A stretch of 64,000 bases of DNA from Dermacentor variabilis. Taxonomy: Eukaryota; Arthropoda; Arachnida; Ixodida; Ixodidae. The notes under the pieces were generated by a model. That model worked only from the letters and a program-made list of their open reading frames with translations. It ran no database searches and had not been told where the DNA came from. The first letter of the stretch is position 1; each line of letters begins with the position of its first letter. The stretch is taken from the NCBI RefSeq assembly GCF_050947875.1, contig NC_134569.1, positions 205,896,127 to 205,960,126 of the forward strand, in the 5' to 3' direction. This document shows positions 10,768 through 21,455 of the stretch, one piece after another. The position numbers and the translations under genes were made by a program.

Positions 10768-12068
10768 ATGTCACTCTCATCGGCAGGAAAGGAGGCTTCC
10801 ACCTGGCCGGCTTCAGTTCCTGACTCTGATTTGCCGGAAAAACTTTTCTTACGCTATGGGACGAGCAGCGTACCTGTCGCTTTGATTCCGAGCGATGGCC
10901 GAGTGATTCGCATGCAGAATCCAAAGGCAATTCAAACCGAACTCCAGATGGCCTCGGCCAATTTTAAACAAATCGCCTAGTTTCGACAGTTTGGCTGAGG
11001 GGGCATTCTTTCCTGCACGTCAGACCAGGCTTGTGTTCAAGATTTACTGAAGTGCGATATTTTTGCGACACATCCGGTGAGCAGACTCATTCCTTGTCAC
11101 CTTCCATGTACCAAAGGCCTAGTTCGCGGTGTCGACATAAGTCTATGTCCGGCAGAAATTTTGGAAATGTGTTCAGCGGCAGGCGGGATGTCTGTGTATC
11201 GTTGCAGCCGCGTCGTCGATAATAAGTACACGCACAAAGAAACAGTCATTGCTACTTTTGCTGAAATCAACCCCCCATCGGAAAACAAAGCATGGCCATT
11301 TGTACACCGAGTAGAGCCTATATCACCTCGTGTTCTTCAGTGTCTGAAGTGCTGGCGGTTCGGGCACTCCAGAAAAGGTTGCAAGTACAACACACGATGC
11401 CGAATTTGTGGAAAATGCGATAATTCAAATGACTGTTGTTCCCACAATGAGCCCTGCTGCCTTTCCAGTCGTCCGCACCTTGCAGATGAGCTTAATTCCC
11501 CTGCAAGGTCAAAAGAAGTGCATATCACTGAAATAATTTAAGACGTCGATGCTCTCGTCGTGAGGCCATTGGATATATTCAGAGCAGGACTCAAGCGTAT
11601 GCTGGTACAACTGCCCGACAAACACTGTGCATAGAAAACTCAATCTCTGAGGCTGTGGAAGCTCACGTAGAAAATGCGTTGGAGAAAGCAATGGTGCGCG
11701 TTGTGAGTAAACTCACCGACTCCCTTGTTCAAGTGCTGTCCTCACAACTAGCTCCATGGCTTCGACTAACTAATAAAGCCAATATTGAGGATTCGGTGAC
11801 GAGTCTAACGCGTAGTCCACCGATTGAAATATCGACCGCGCAGCCATTCACGAATAACGATTCATCAAAGCCATCAACTGCTGAGAAATTCGACCACTTC
11901 TGCTTCTCCGACAAAAACAGCACGGAAAATCAAGATGTAGATATGGGCCCCCGATCTGTTAAACGAGCAAGGGCACCGACAGAGGAAATATCTAGAGAGC
12001 GTTTCGTTCATTATTCATATATATGTGACAACGTGGACATATCAAAGGCAATGATTTCCCTAACATGA
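10768..12068 (+). pseudogene. Orphan LINE ORF1 (gag-like, two zinc knuckles), copy 1
   Basis: The frame from the ATG at 10768 runs to a stop at 10978-10980. The reading then continues in another frame that carries two Cys-rich knuckles, CLKCWRFGHSRKGC at 11341-11382 and CRICGKCDNSNDC at 11398-11436. A further segment from about 11655 (ENALEKAMVRVVSKLTDSL) runs to 12068 and looks coiled. CCHC knuckles in a protein of this size are typical of ORF1 of I/Jockey-type LINEs, which binds element RNA. No endonuclease or RT of the same element follows. Compared with copy 2 it lacks about 70 bases near 11990 that encode a Lys/Arg-rich stretch. Confidence 0.75.
11639..11651. repeat. Short quasi-palindrome CTCA-ATCTC-TGAG
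   Basis: A 4-bp inverted repeat with a 5-base spacer. In copy 2 the same site (53182-53194) has grown into a 58-bp-arm palindrome, so this is the likely ancestral seed. Confidence 0.6.
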
Positions 12069-12239
12069 ACAGTTCAAGGTGCTAATTGTGACTGCACAAA
12101 CACTACCTATGGTATATCCAATCATGACCATGTGTTCTGAAAAACTGAATTATGTTCACAAATAAATGCATATTATTGACGTTGTAGAGATATTAATAAC
12201 TTCTTATCTATGTTTCAACCATACACATGCGGAATCTCA
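12069..12239. other. 3' flank of ORF1, AT-rich
   Basis: Contains AATAAATG near 12161 and the segment at 12184-12216 that reappears in copy 2 at 56988-57018 inside the gypsy integrase. In copy 2 itself bases equivalent to about 12190-12302 are deleted. Confidence 0.5.
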
Positions 12240-12838
12240 CTGAAGAAAAGGTAAGCGCGCCTCCTGGTATAACGCGTTGTTAGCAACGAATTTTTGGAGA
12301 GCTAAACATAGTCGAAGCGCTTCTTTCTCTGAAACAGCAAGTGGCCTCATTTTATATTTCGCGCTTCCGGTAAACAAAGCACAGCAAAATTTTACAATCG
12401 GTCGTCCGTGCATACGGTATGCTGTTGTTACTGTGTTATTTCGCATACCAGAACGCCGTTTACTGGTCCTGCGTAGTAAACCTACGGTTCGTGTCGATCC
12501 CTTTCGTTGCAATATTTGCTATGTGAGAACAACAGGTAAGTTATCCGTCATATGTGATACCCACGTGCTTAAGTGACTCTACCTGAAGAATGGTTCTTTG
12601 ATTATATACTAGGGATAACTGTATTGGCGCGGAAACGGAAAGACAAGGTCTAATTTTTTGTTTAGCTTTACTGACAGATCAATAAAGGGAAACCAGGTCT
12701 TTTCAAAAACACGGCGACGGAAATTGAAGTCTGGCTAAGAGCATTCATGTCTCTTGTTGCCTGAAAAAAAAACGATGCCGTCTACATAGATATACACGTG
12801 ACCATCCTGAAGTAGTGGGGCTGAACTCATCAGCACGG
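12240..12838 (-). pseudogene. LINE RT C-terminal relic, copy 1
   Basis: The - strand frames show YIYVDGI near 12785 (a decayed RT YxDD region). At 12237-12512 they show a thumb/connection segment with the pattern YKMRPLAVSEKEALRLCLAL and the residues EARLPFL. The same layout (KVVANNILYPEVRLPTL) occurs in the relic at 5195-5500, so the family is related. Stops separate the pieces. RNase H and 3' parts are absent. The right side abuts the RTE tail at 12841. Confidence 0.65.
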
Positions 12839-12840
12839 TA

Positions 12841-13935
12841 CATCATCATCATCATCACCATATTTTATGACCACTGCAAGACGAAGGCCTCTCCGTGCGA
12901 TGTCCCACTACCCCTGTCCCGCGCCAACTGATCCCAACTAGTGTCCCCGCGAATTTCTTAATTTCATCGCCCCACCTATTGTTTTGCCGTCCTCGACTGC
13001 GTTTCCCTTGCCTTGTAACCCTATTCTGTAACCCTATTGGTCCACCGGTTATCTATCCTACGCGTTGCATATCCTGCCCAGCTCCATTTCGTTCTCTTAA
13101 TGTCAATTACAATATCGGCTATTTCCGTTTGCTCTCTCATCCACACAGCTCTCTTCCTGTCTCCTAACGTTATGCCTAACATTCTTCGTTCCATCCCTCT
13201 TTGCGGGGTCTTTAAATTATTTTCCAACTTTTTTGTCAATCTCCAAGTTTCTGCCCCATATATCAGCACCAATATAATGCATTGATTGTACACGTTCTTT
13301 TTATTGATAATGGTAAGCTTCCAGTCAGGATCTGACAATGTCTGCCGAATGCGCTCAAACTCATTTTTATTCTGCTGTAAATTTCCTCCTCATTATCAAG
13401 GTCCCCTGCGAATAATTGACCTAGGTAAACGTACTCCTTCACAGGCTCTAAAGGCTGATCGGCGATCCTGAACTCTTCTTTTCTTGCAGCGCTATCAATC
13501 ATTATCTGCGTCTTCTGCATATTAATCTTAAACCCCAGTCCTGTACTCTCCGCGTTAAGGTCCTCAACCATTTGTTGTAATTCGCACCAGTCCTGCAGAA
13601 CAGGAGGCTTATCTACAAAGCTGAGGTTGCTGAGATATTCGCCGTTGATCCTTACTCCTAAGCCTCCCCTTAACACCTTGAATATTTTTTCGAAGCACGC
13701 AGTGAATCGCATTGGAGAGATTGTGTTTCCATGTCTCGTACAGGAGAAGGAACAGCCCCTTGGGGCACCCTTCTTACCTCCTACAATTTTGTCGAAGACA
13801 CACCGTTTTGAAGAGCAATATATGTTCTTTGTAAATTCGGAAACCTATGCCGTTATATATTTAGGAAACGTTAAGGACTAATATGTCCAGTAGCAGTGGG
13901 TACTCGACGCTGTCGTAAGCTTTCGGTACGTCAAA
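12841..13935 (-). mobile_element. RTE LINE, 5'-truncated, copy 1
   Basis: The - strand reads the RT palm (RINGEYLSNLSF, then a mutated catalytic region), the segment LIYGAETWRLTKKLENN and the tail WAGYATRRIDNRWTNRV. These are the usual landmarks of RTE-clade ORF2 C-termini. The 3' end carries ATG/GATG repeats at 12841-12861. Upstream RT sequence (KAYDSVEYPLLL) can be followed to about 13935 with frame breaks. No endonuclease is present, as expected for a 5'-truncated copy. The match at 54356-55440 shows the insertion pre-dates the duplication. Confidence 0.8.
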
Positions 13936-14629
13936 AGTCGCTAACTGCGGTCACCTGCTTTACTCTGCTTCGTCCTCTTCTCTTCTAGAGCCCGCTTTGC
14001 GAGAGCCCGAACCCAGGGTCACGTCATCATGTTCAGCGCTGTGTTCCCACGCGCCTGGTGTGGAGGTCGCGTAATCTCAAGTTCTCAAGACGCGTTGAAG
14101 CTAAAGGCAGCACGAAGCGTGCGCTTGTCCCTGCTGTTGCTCTTCATCACGCCTCCATTCTAAGAGCGAATGTCGGCGGCCATTAAGTGAGATGTGTTCA
14201 CGTTTCCCTGTTTGCGCTTGTTAGGAAGCATCATGGTTGTCAATTTATTTAGCAAGGGAATATGAACTGCTATATATACCGCCGACAACACTGCTAACGA
14301 GACTTCGTACCGGTGTCTAATTATTTGTGGACAATTGTACTAGATCCATTACGGAACTCGAAAAATTGGGAACCGTCGTTATCGATGGTTCGCCTTTTGA
14401 AATAAACTGTACATTTTGTTATTTTGCATTTCTTTGATTCTTCTCCAAAATTTCTATAGTCTTTAGTAAAAAGTAAACGTAATTTTCGACGGCATGCGAC
14501 TCCCACAGCGCTTATGCCCGTCATCACTAAAGGCAAACAAAACCGGACAATGACAGCAACAGCAAAAACCGTGCCAAAATTAGCATTATCAACGAAAGTA
14601 ATATATGTATACATGTAGTAATATATGTA
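13936..14629. other. Unassigned between the RTE and the gypsy 3' LTR
   Basis: No gene was recognised. Contains alternating TATATGTATA-type sequence at about 14600-14635. Shared with 55441-56110. Confidence 0.4.
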
Positions 14630-14800
14630 TATGGAGTGACGCTTATTAGGCCTGAGTACTCGGTGTCGAACCAGCCAAGGCACACACCCGATGATGACGA
14701 TCACACACGGAATTGAAGATGAGGATCGATCATAGTAGGATGCTGATAATAATATGCACATGAAGAAGGCCAGCGTAATAAACGCCTACGCCAACTTACC
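14630..14800 (-). repeat. Gypsy 3' LTR, copy 1
   Basis: It contains the blocks CCGAGTACTC-like, CACCCGATGATG and GAAGATGAGGATCGATC, which recur in the split 5' LTR (19908-19967 plus 24473-24570) and in the copy 2 LTR at 56112-56278. It includes a TTTATTACG segment near its start on the - strand. The exact ends are uncertain because the two LTRs have diverged. Confidence 0.75.
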
Positions 14801-14820
14801 CCCCCCCCCCACCCCCGCCA
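14799..14820 (-). other. Polypurine tract of the gypsy element
   Basis: A G-rich run on the - strand lies directly before the 3' LTR, where plus-strand synthesis starts in LTR retrotransposons. The run is shorter and differently interrupted in copy 2 (56279-56290). Confidence 0.7.
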
Positions 14821-14847
14821 CGTGAAAGAGGCCATCCTGACCGCAAG

Positions 14848-15809
14848 TCAAAGCGACGAAGTACGCCGCGTTAAGGGTTTCATGCCGGAGACGTGAACGA
14901 CCTCGGTGCAGCGAAAACGCTGCTCCGATGCGGCGACAACAGGAGTCACGCGATAAATGACGGGTGATGTCTGCTCCATGACTATGTATGGCCCGATGAA
15001 TCGCGGTTGGAACTTGTCGCACAAACCAGGAGTGCAAAGCGGCATGAACAGATGTACCTCGTCACCAGGTCGGAAGGACACAACCGGATGGATTGTGTAA
15101 TAAATGATCTCCCGATCTTAGTTGTCTGGCCGTTTACGCGGGCAAGCTGGCGACAATGAGCGAGTTGCGAAACGAAGTCTTCGCTAGACGATGCAGATGG
15201 GTTGACAGGAGCATGGAAGAAGGAAACCTCGAGGAGGGAAGAAAGTGACCGTCCGTTAACTAGGTAAAATGGCGAGTAGTCGGTGGTGCGCTGAACGGCC
15301 CTGTTGTAGGTGAAAGTTAGGAATGGTAGAAGCTTCCGCCAAATTTTGTTGCCAGGTGGAATATACAAGGCGATCATATCGGCAAGCATGTGATGAAATC
15401 GCTCTGTGAAACCGTTAGTTTGTGGACGGTAGCTCGAAGCTGTTTTGTAGGTGGAACCGGAGGCGCGCAGGACTTCGTTTAAAAGTTGAAAAGCTTTTCT
15501 GCGGTCTTTCAGTAATATGCGAGGATCACCATGCCGGAGAATGATAGCTTGAAGGGTGAAGTCGGCAAATTCCAAAGCCTAGCCACTGATCACTGATGTT
15601 GTCCCAGCATAGCGCGTAAGGTGCTCGATGGCGGTCATTATCCAGTGATGTCGGGTGGGAGTAACAGCGAGAGGCCCATAAAGGCCAATACAAACAACCT
15701 CAAATGGTGCGGCGGTGGGACACGGAATACGCAGTAATTTACCGGCAGGAGCCGAAGTTGGGAGTTTGCGACGCTGACACGGAGAACAAGAATCGACGTA
15801 CCTCGCCAC
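14848..15809 (-). pseudogene. Gypsy integrase relic, copy 1
   Basis: From right to left there is the zinc-finger end (CSPCQRRKLPTSAP at about 15770), then the start of the core. The rest of the core is at 14982-15575 (SYRPQTNGFTERFH, with the catalytic-Glu region altered). The C-terminal GDEV/GPYIV/YRVTPV segment is at 14848-15081. At least two frame breaks separate these. Integrase inserts element cDNA into the host chromosome. This copy cannot do so. Confidence 0.8.
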
Positions 15810-16489
15810 ACTAGTAGAAATGCCAGGCCAATAGTAATGGCTTTAAATGCGATCCTAAATCTTATGGCAACCGAGATGTCCAGCCGTCATGTCATCGTGG
15901 AATACTTCGAGGACTTCGGCTCGAAGAGGGCGTGGTAGAACGGGCACCCAGCCTTGACCGTCAGGGTGGTAAATGCGCTATACAACACGCGATTGTCCAG
16001 CTTAAATTGCGCGAGTGGGCGTCGTAACCGCGCGTTAGGTGGGCGAGACATGCCAGAGAGGTGGTTCATCATACGCCGACAATGTGGCTTCGCCCGTTCG
16101 GGAGATACGAAAGTAAGATCGTCGTCCGGAGCAAGGCGGTCTATTAGGGCTGGGGAAGAAACCAGCGTAAAGGTCACATGCGAAGAGCAGCTTTGCGACG
16201 GAGTTGCCGAGACGTCGAGTGGGTGCTTAAGGAGCAGACAACGAGAAATAGCGTCAGCGTCTTGGTGTTTTGCCAGACTTATGATTAATGTGAAAGTGAT
16301 ATTCTTGCAGGAGAAGAATCCAGGGACCCAGGCGTCCCGTCAAGTTCTTGAACTTGGTGAGCCAGTATAAGGCGTGGTGGTCCGCAACAATTGTAAAATG
16401 AAGCCCGTGCGGATAGGGTCAGAACGTCTGTATGGACCAAACAATAGCCAGGTATTGCTGCTCAGTGGTCGTATAGTTTTCGGCATCGG

Positions 16490-16985
16490 TTAGTGCGCGG
16501 CTGGCGTATGCAACGAATCTCTCTCGCGAAGAGTGTTCGCGTAGTAGAAGAAAGCACCGATGCCGCTGCCGCTAGCGTCTGTGGGCAACAGAGCCGGTGC
16601 AGTGTGACCAAAATGGCAAAGCACAGGTTCAGACGTGAGGGCGTCCTTCAGCCTGTGATAGGCTGCTTCACATACTTGAGACCAGAAGAAAAGTACACCA
16701 GAAGCAAGCAGCTTATGTAGTGGCGCAGCGATGGAGGCAATGTTCCGTGTAAAGCGACGGAAATAAAATGCGAGACGAAGGAAGCTTCTCAAGTCTTTAG
16801 GCCTTTCTGGGCGAGGAAGGTGAAGGACCGCCGCAATCTTCTCAGGGTCTGGACGTATGCAGTCCTGGCTGAAGGCATGTCCTAGGAACCTAACAGAACT
16901 GCTGACGAAACGACATTTCTTCGTGTTGAGCTGCGTCGGTAAGGCACGTTAGAACTTCACCCAAGCGTTACAGGTGCTGAGGAAA
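16490..16985 (-). pseudogene. Gypsy RT end and RNase H start, copy 1
   Basis: Contains the RT-end hallmark RPERPKDLRSFLRLA-like segment, FRRFTRNIASIAAPLHKLL, and the RNase H start LLPTDASGSGIGAF with its catalytic aspartate. It is separated from the upstream palm by the insert at 16986-17177. Confidence 0.8.
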
Positions 16986-17177
16986 TGTTGATGAAAAAAC
17001 GAAATGTTTTACACGAATGAAGGATTAAAGACTGGAGACTATTTACAAAGTATACTTACAAAGGATAATGAAGCACTGGCCAGTTCAGCCGACAGCTCGA
17101 CAGCCAGAGAGCTTTCGTCATCTTCGTCGAGGCGCCCAAGTGCATCCTCCACAAGAAGCACAGAATATACATGTATC
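16986..17177 (-). mobile_element. About 190 bp insert at the RT catalytic motif
   Basis: On the - strand the palm reads up to YLDDI at 17192-17178. Family-typical RT sequence resumes with a PQHL..RLGEVL pattern after 16985. The intervening 192 bases are foreign to the family and replace the few residues expected there. The sequence includes TTTGTAAATAGTCTCCAGTC, which looks like an LTR end, but this is a weak guess. The same insert of 191 bases is at 58414-58604, so it pre-dates the duplication. Confidence 0.55.
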
Positions 17178-17540
17178 AATATCATCCAGGTAGCAGAGGC
17201 ATTCCAATTCAGGCCACGCAGCACGGTGTCAATCATGCGCTGAAACGTGGCAAGTGCATTGCATAGCCAGAAGAAAATGGCGTTGAATTCGTAAAGTCCA
17301 TCGGGGGTAGCAAACGCTCTTTTCTTTTCCTTTATCATCTGCCTGCATGGGAAATTGCCAATAGCCATAACGGAGATGAAGGCTTGAAAAGTATTCTGCG
17401 CCTTGAAGCAAATCTAAGGCGTCGTCAATGCGTGGCATAGGTCCTGTTGAGTGATGTTATTGAGGGTCCGGTAATCGACGCAAGAGCGCACGGAACCGTC
17501 TTTTTTGTGGACCAAAACAACAGGAAATGACGAAGGTCTA
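17178..17540 (-). pseudogene. Gypsy RT fingers and palm relic, copy 1
   Basis: Shows LPRIDDALDLL, then GYWQFPM, TPDGLYEFN and LCNALATFQRMIDTVLRGL in two frames, and ends at the YLDDI active-site aspartates (17178-17192). These are standard Ty3/gypsy RT landmarks. Confidence 0.82.
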
Positions 17541-18239
17541 GCTTACGATCGGGTTATCTCCTGTTGTGGCATGTCCCCGACATTTCATTCTATCATATTT
17601 TGCTCGGCTAGAGACATGCGCTATGGGCGTCCCCGCAATATAGACGCTTCGTCTGTGTGAATGCGATGCGCTGCTACTGTGGTTTCGCCCAGAGTTAAAG
17701 AATGTATTTTAAAGGAATGTGCGTGTTTGTTCAACAAAACAAGCAGCTGCTGCATCTCTGAAGCTGGTAAGTCACTTCTGTTGGCTGAAGTAAGGGCAGA
17801 GGAAGCGGCAGTAGCACAAGCAAATGGTCTTTGGAGGGCATAGGTTTACGGGGCAAGACGCACATGTGCCAAGTGTCGGCCGCGCAAGCCACTTTGTTGC
17901 GTTGTGGAAGGAGAATTTTCTCTGATGTGTTCGTGGCGGTGACGTGCGCACCGCCATTGTGAAATCGAACCACAACTGGTGAAAAAGCGATGCCTTTATG
18001 AAGGCAACAGGACGACGGCAAGACCAAGACGTCACCATGGTCAACATCCTTTGTTAGAATGGTAACAATTGGCTGTAGACCGGAAGGTAGGTCGATGTCT
18101 TCCGCAGCAATAAGGCGCAACGGCGTGTAAGTTTCTTCCCCAAGCAAGTAGTCGGTGTCTGTAAGATGTAAGACGCGTTGTCCACAACAAATGGCCGTGG
18201 AAGCACAAGAAAATCACGCCTTAAAATAAGTTGACAAGC

Positions 18240-18630
18240 CTACGGGTACAACTCACTGAATCGAATATGGTGGAGGATGTCATCGATTAGGACGCGGCCA
18301 GTACAAATAGTGGAAGGTCGAACAGTGTCCCATAGCATTGCAATTAGCTTTGGTGCATCGTAAGGCGTCGTGACTTTTCTGAGGTGGGAACATAAATCAG
18401 CATGGATAACAGGAATTGTCGCACCTGTGTCCACCAAAGCATCGACGGGCACCCCTTGGGCAAACATCGAAAGCATATTGGAGGGGTGCGCAGGAGACAG
18501 GAGAAATTTCATTCCTATTGACGTGTACAGTTGTTCCTCCAAAACTACATAGCTTAGTTTTCCGGACGGATGGTTGAGTTGAGTGAGACGGGCCGTACTG
18601 GTAACGTGGAGCGACGGAATGGCCAAGGGT
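18240..18630 (-). pseudogene. Gypsy aspartic protease relic, copy 1
   Basis: The motif ALVDTGATIPVI at about 18409-18444 is the retroviral-type protease active site. About 20 codons precede it and 60 follow in one open frame. The enzyme would process the Gag-Pol polyprotein. The surrounding frames are broken. Confidence 0.8.
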
Positions 18631-18889
18631 AATGGCGTCTGGCTGAACGGTAAGCACTTCGGTCTTCGTCCTGCGGGTAGAGATTAGACCGGAGTGGAGG
18701 TGAAGAGAAGCGCCGGCTTTGGGAAGAGGCTCCAATGGAAAAGTTGTGTTCAGACAATTCGTAGCCCCGACGCTCGTCCTGTTGCGCTTGCGGCAGAAAC
18801 ATGAAATATGACCGACGTGGCGGACTCCAAGGCCAATAGTACAGAGTGCTAGGTACTCCGGGACCCAGTGCAATCAGATGGGCCGATAA

Positions 18890-19790
18890 AGGCTCAGACG
18901 GCATGGACGGGACGTTCTGTGGAGGCGCAGAAGCAACGGAAGCGTACGCTGTTAATGACATCATTGAGTTGACGTTGGCTGGAAGACAGGCAACAGCTTG
19001 CGCGTGCATCGTCTAGCGGACTAGAGAGCGATGGTTGCACGTGCGCGGAGTAGGTCGTTGAGGCCAGTTCATCCCTGATGACGTCACGCAATGACATGCC
19101 AGAATGAGCACTATGGCACACCGACGGCGATGACAAGCCCATTTATTCTAATTCTTCGCGTATCATTGCTCTTATCATGAGACGCAGTTCTGGGTCCGCC
19201 TTGGAAGAATATTCGCCAACATCCGGCTGAAGGCGAACAGACTCAAGTTCGCCCAGGCGCTGACACTTTGTGACGATCTCAGTGATTGTAGGGGGTTTCT
19301 TGGTGGCCAAGGCATTCAAGGCGACTGTTCTACTGCCTTTCATAATGGGGCCTACTTTGACTCTGGCAAAGATGAACTCACACGGCGGCAGAGCGCAAGG
19401 ACATCCCCTATATACGATGTGAAAAACTCACCTGGATGTTTTTGGAGAGTGTCGAGGGATTCCTTTGCGTTGGTAGAACGAACCGCTGCGGTACGAAATG
19501 CATGAAGGAGTGGCTGCGTAAAGGCAGTCCAGTCAGTAAAGTCTATCTCGTGTTTGAAGAACCATGTCTTTGCCACACCCATCAAGTAGAAAGAGACATA
19601 TCGGAGATTGAGGGGCTCATCCCGACGATTCGCCGAACTGGCTCGTAATCGTCCAGCCAGTCCTGCACATTTCCCCACGAAGACCAGCGAAAAGATGGGT
19701 GTCACGTTAGTGGCTGCTTAGGATATATGGAGTGGCTTGCGTTCTCGGAACGGTAGCGCTAGAAGTGGAGGGTGAGTCGGCCAGAGACAT
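18890..19790 (-). pseudogene. Gypsy gag relic, copy 1
   Basis: A start at 19790 (MSLADSPSTSS) opens a short frame ending at 19707. The capsid-like part continues in another frame at 19352-19705 with YLMGVAKTWFFKHE, the usual retrotransposon gag pattern. A third frame follows at 19143-19343. A GHISCFCRKRNR knuckle remnant lies near 18790. Gag would form the particle and bind the RNA. Confidence 0.72.
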
Positions 19791-19955
19791 GCTAGCGGAC
19801 AGTGGGCGCAAGCGGTGGCATTTAACGAAACCCCAGGGGGAAGACTGAGCGAGTAAAGGACTGAGGATCGAAAAGTCACCTCCACCACGTATAACGTCTC
19901 TGATGGAGCGACGTTTTTTTGCCCGAGTACTCGGCGTCGAACCAGCGAAGGCGCA

Positions 19956-19967
19956 CACCCGATAATG
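19956..19967. repeat. 12-bp target-site duplication, left (CACCCGATAATG)
   Basis: This occurs here and at 24461-24472, flanking the LINE. The uninterrupted 3' LTR has CACCCGATGATG at the matching place, which shows that the LINE inserted within the 5' LTR. Confidence 0.85.
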
Positions 19968-20000
19968 CTGCTATAGGGTACCTCAATTCCCTCAATAGCC

Positions 20001-20670
20001 AAACTCTCACTGCCTATCTCGAGAGGCTGGCTCCAGGGCAAATCAGAGAGGTCCGAATTAATCCCAGAAGAAACATCCTTACTGCTGATGTGACTACACG
20101 AACCATCGTCGACACTTTGAAAGCTGTAACTGAGCTAGGAAATATATTTGTCCGCTCATTCAACGTACATGGCGGCAGCACCACCGCCGGTGTTATCTAC
20201 GATGTCGATACAGATATTGATAATGACGATCTCCCAATGCTAATCTCCACAACTTTCCTTATCAAGAAGTACACCGTTTTGGACGGTTGATGTGCATGAA
20301 AAACATTTTTGAGGGAGAGACTATATCAACTCACGTAAAAGCGGGCTGTGTGCGACATCCTGTCCGTCCATACATTCCTAGGTCCTTGCATTGCCGTAAA
20401 TGCCAGAAAATGGGGCATGTAAGTGCTGTGTGCGTTAACAAGATGAAATTCCGCGCTGTGGTGGTGATCACGATGAGTTGACATTTGCTGGCTCTGACTT
20501 GAAGTGCCCTAACTGCCATGGGCCTCTCGAGGCAACGTCGAAGGACTGTCCAAAATTGAAGACTGAAATGTCCGTGCTAAGGAAAATGGTACGAGATCGA
20601 TCTACACACAGAGAAGCGGCTACCAAGGTCCACCGCCGCCAAAGGCGCTCACGTAATCGCAGAAGTAGAT
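20001..20670 (+). pseudogene. ORF1 of the nested LINE, copy 1
   Basis: The frame from about 20001 (QTLTAYLERLAPGQIREVR) breaks at 20290. It continues at 20287 with knuckles CRKCQKMGHVSAVC and, in another frame, CPNCHGPLEATSKDC near 20507-20550. An Arg-rich end follows. It is an RNA-binding gag-like protein. The middle knuckle is damaged here but intact in copy 2 (CPPCGGDHDE). Confidence 0.75.
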
Positions 20671-21031
20671 AAGCATCGACAACAGGACAACCTGTTCTCC
20701 AGGGAAAGTCGTCGCGCGCTCCTACTAGTCCTCAAACGTCAGAGCCACTTTTAACTACGTCTAATCTTCTCAACACCAAGGACACTACTAAATGGCCTTC
20801 CCTGCCATATCGGAGTACAGAAGTGCAGCCGTAACGCCAGCGTGAACATGAACCTTCATCTTCGGATGGGCAAATCAAGGCAATGCTAGCACAGTTCATT
20901 CGTCCCTTGCGAATGCTGCTCATCGGAGAGAAGACGCCCGTTGCCAAGGCAGCGGTGCAAATTCTCGAAGCACTATAACCAGTGCTTGCTGCTGTATAGG
21001 CTCTAGCAAACGCCATGGCATCATTACTTCA

Positions 21032-21455
21032 ATGTTATCTTTACCGGAAAGGATAAGCGGTTCCGTAATATTTCAGTGTAACGCACGAGGTCTACGGGGT
21101 CGCCTCGGAGATATTAAACAAAGAGTGTTCAAGCATCGGTTTCCAGTTATCGCAATGTGCGAGCCGAATATGACATCGCCATTTAGACTCTCTGGATACG
21201 AACAATTTGCGTCTGCGACAAGTGTAAATACTAGCAAAGTTTTACTGTGTGTGCGATGTGACCTCACGTATTCGCTAAACCTGAAACTTGTTCTTGACTT
21301 TTGCAAAGGACCTCATATTACTGTAGGAGATCTAGCTACCTAGCTAAATAGCTGTCTCGATTTAGCTATCGCTTCAAGAAGCCTTTCGTCTTTTGCTGCC
21401 TGGTGCACAGATTCTGAAACGTATGGCAGTGATCACCTACCTACTTGTGTACAAA
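21032..21455 (+). pseudogene. Endonuclease relic of the nested LINE, copy 1
   Basis: Begins VIFQCNARGLRGRLGDIKQ and continues with VIAMCEPN, matching the N-terminal N and E motifs of apurinic-type LINE endonucleases. It ends with SETYGSDHLP, the C-terminal SDH motif. The part between is too short for the family, so an internal deletion is likely. Both copies share it. Confidence 0.72.

Larger units (their letters stand above)
14630..19967 (-). mobile_element. Ty3/gypsy LTR retrotransposon, copy 1 (5' LTR interrupted)
   Basis: Read on the - strand the order is LTR, gag, protease, RT, RNase H, integrase, polypurine tract, LTR. That domain order defines Ty3/gypsy. The 3' LTR is at about 14630-14800 and the polypurine tract at 14801-14820. 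The inner 60 bases of the 5' LTR are at 19908-19967, and the rest is displaced to 24473-24570 by a LINE. Every domain has frameshifts or stops, and an insert of about 190 bases breaks the RT at the catalytic motif. No envelope frame was seen. The element is defective. Confidence 0.87.
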
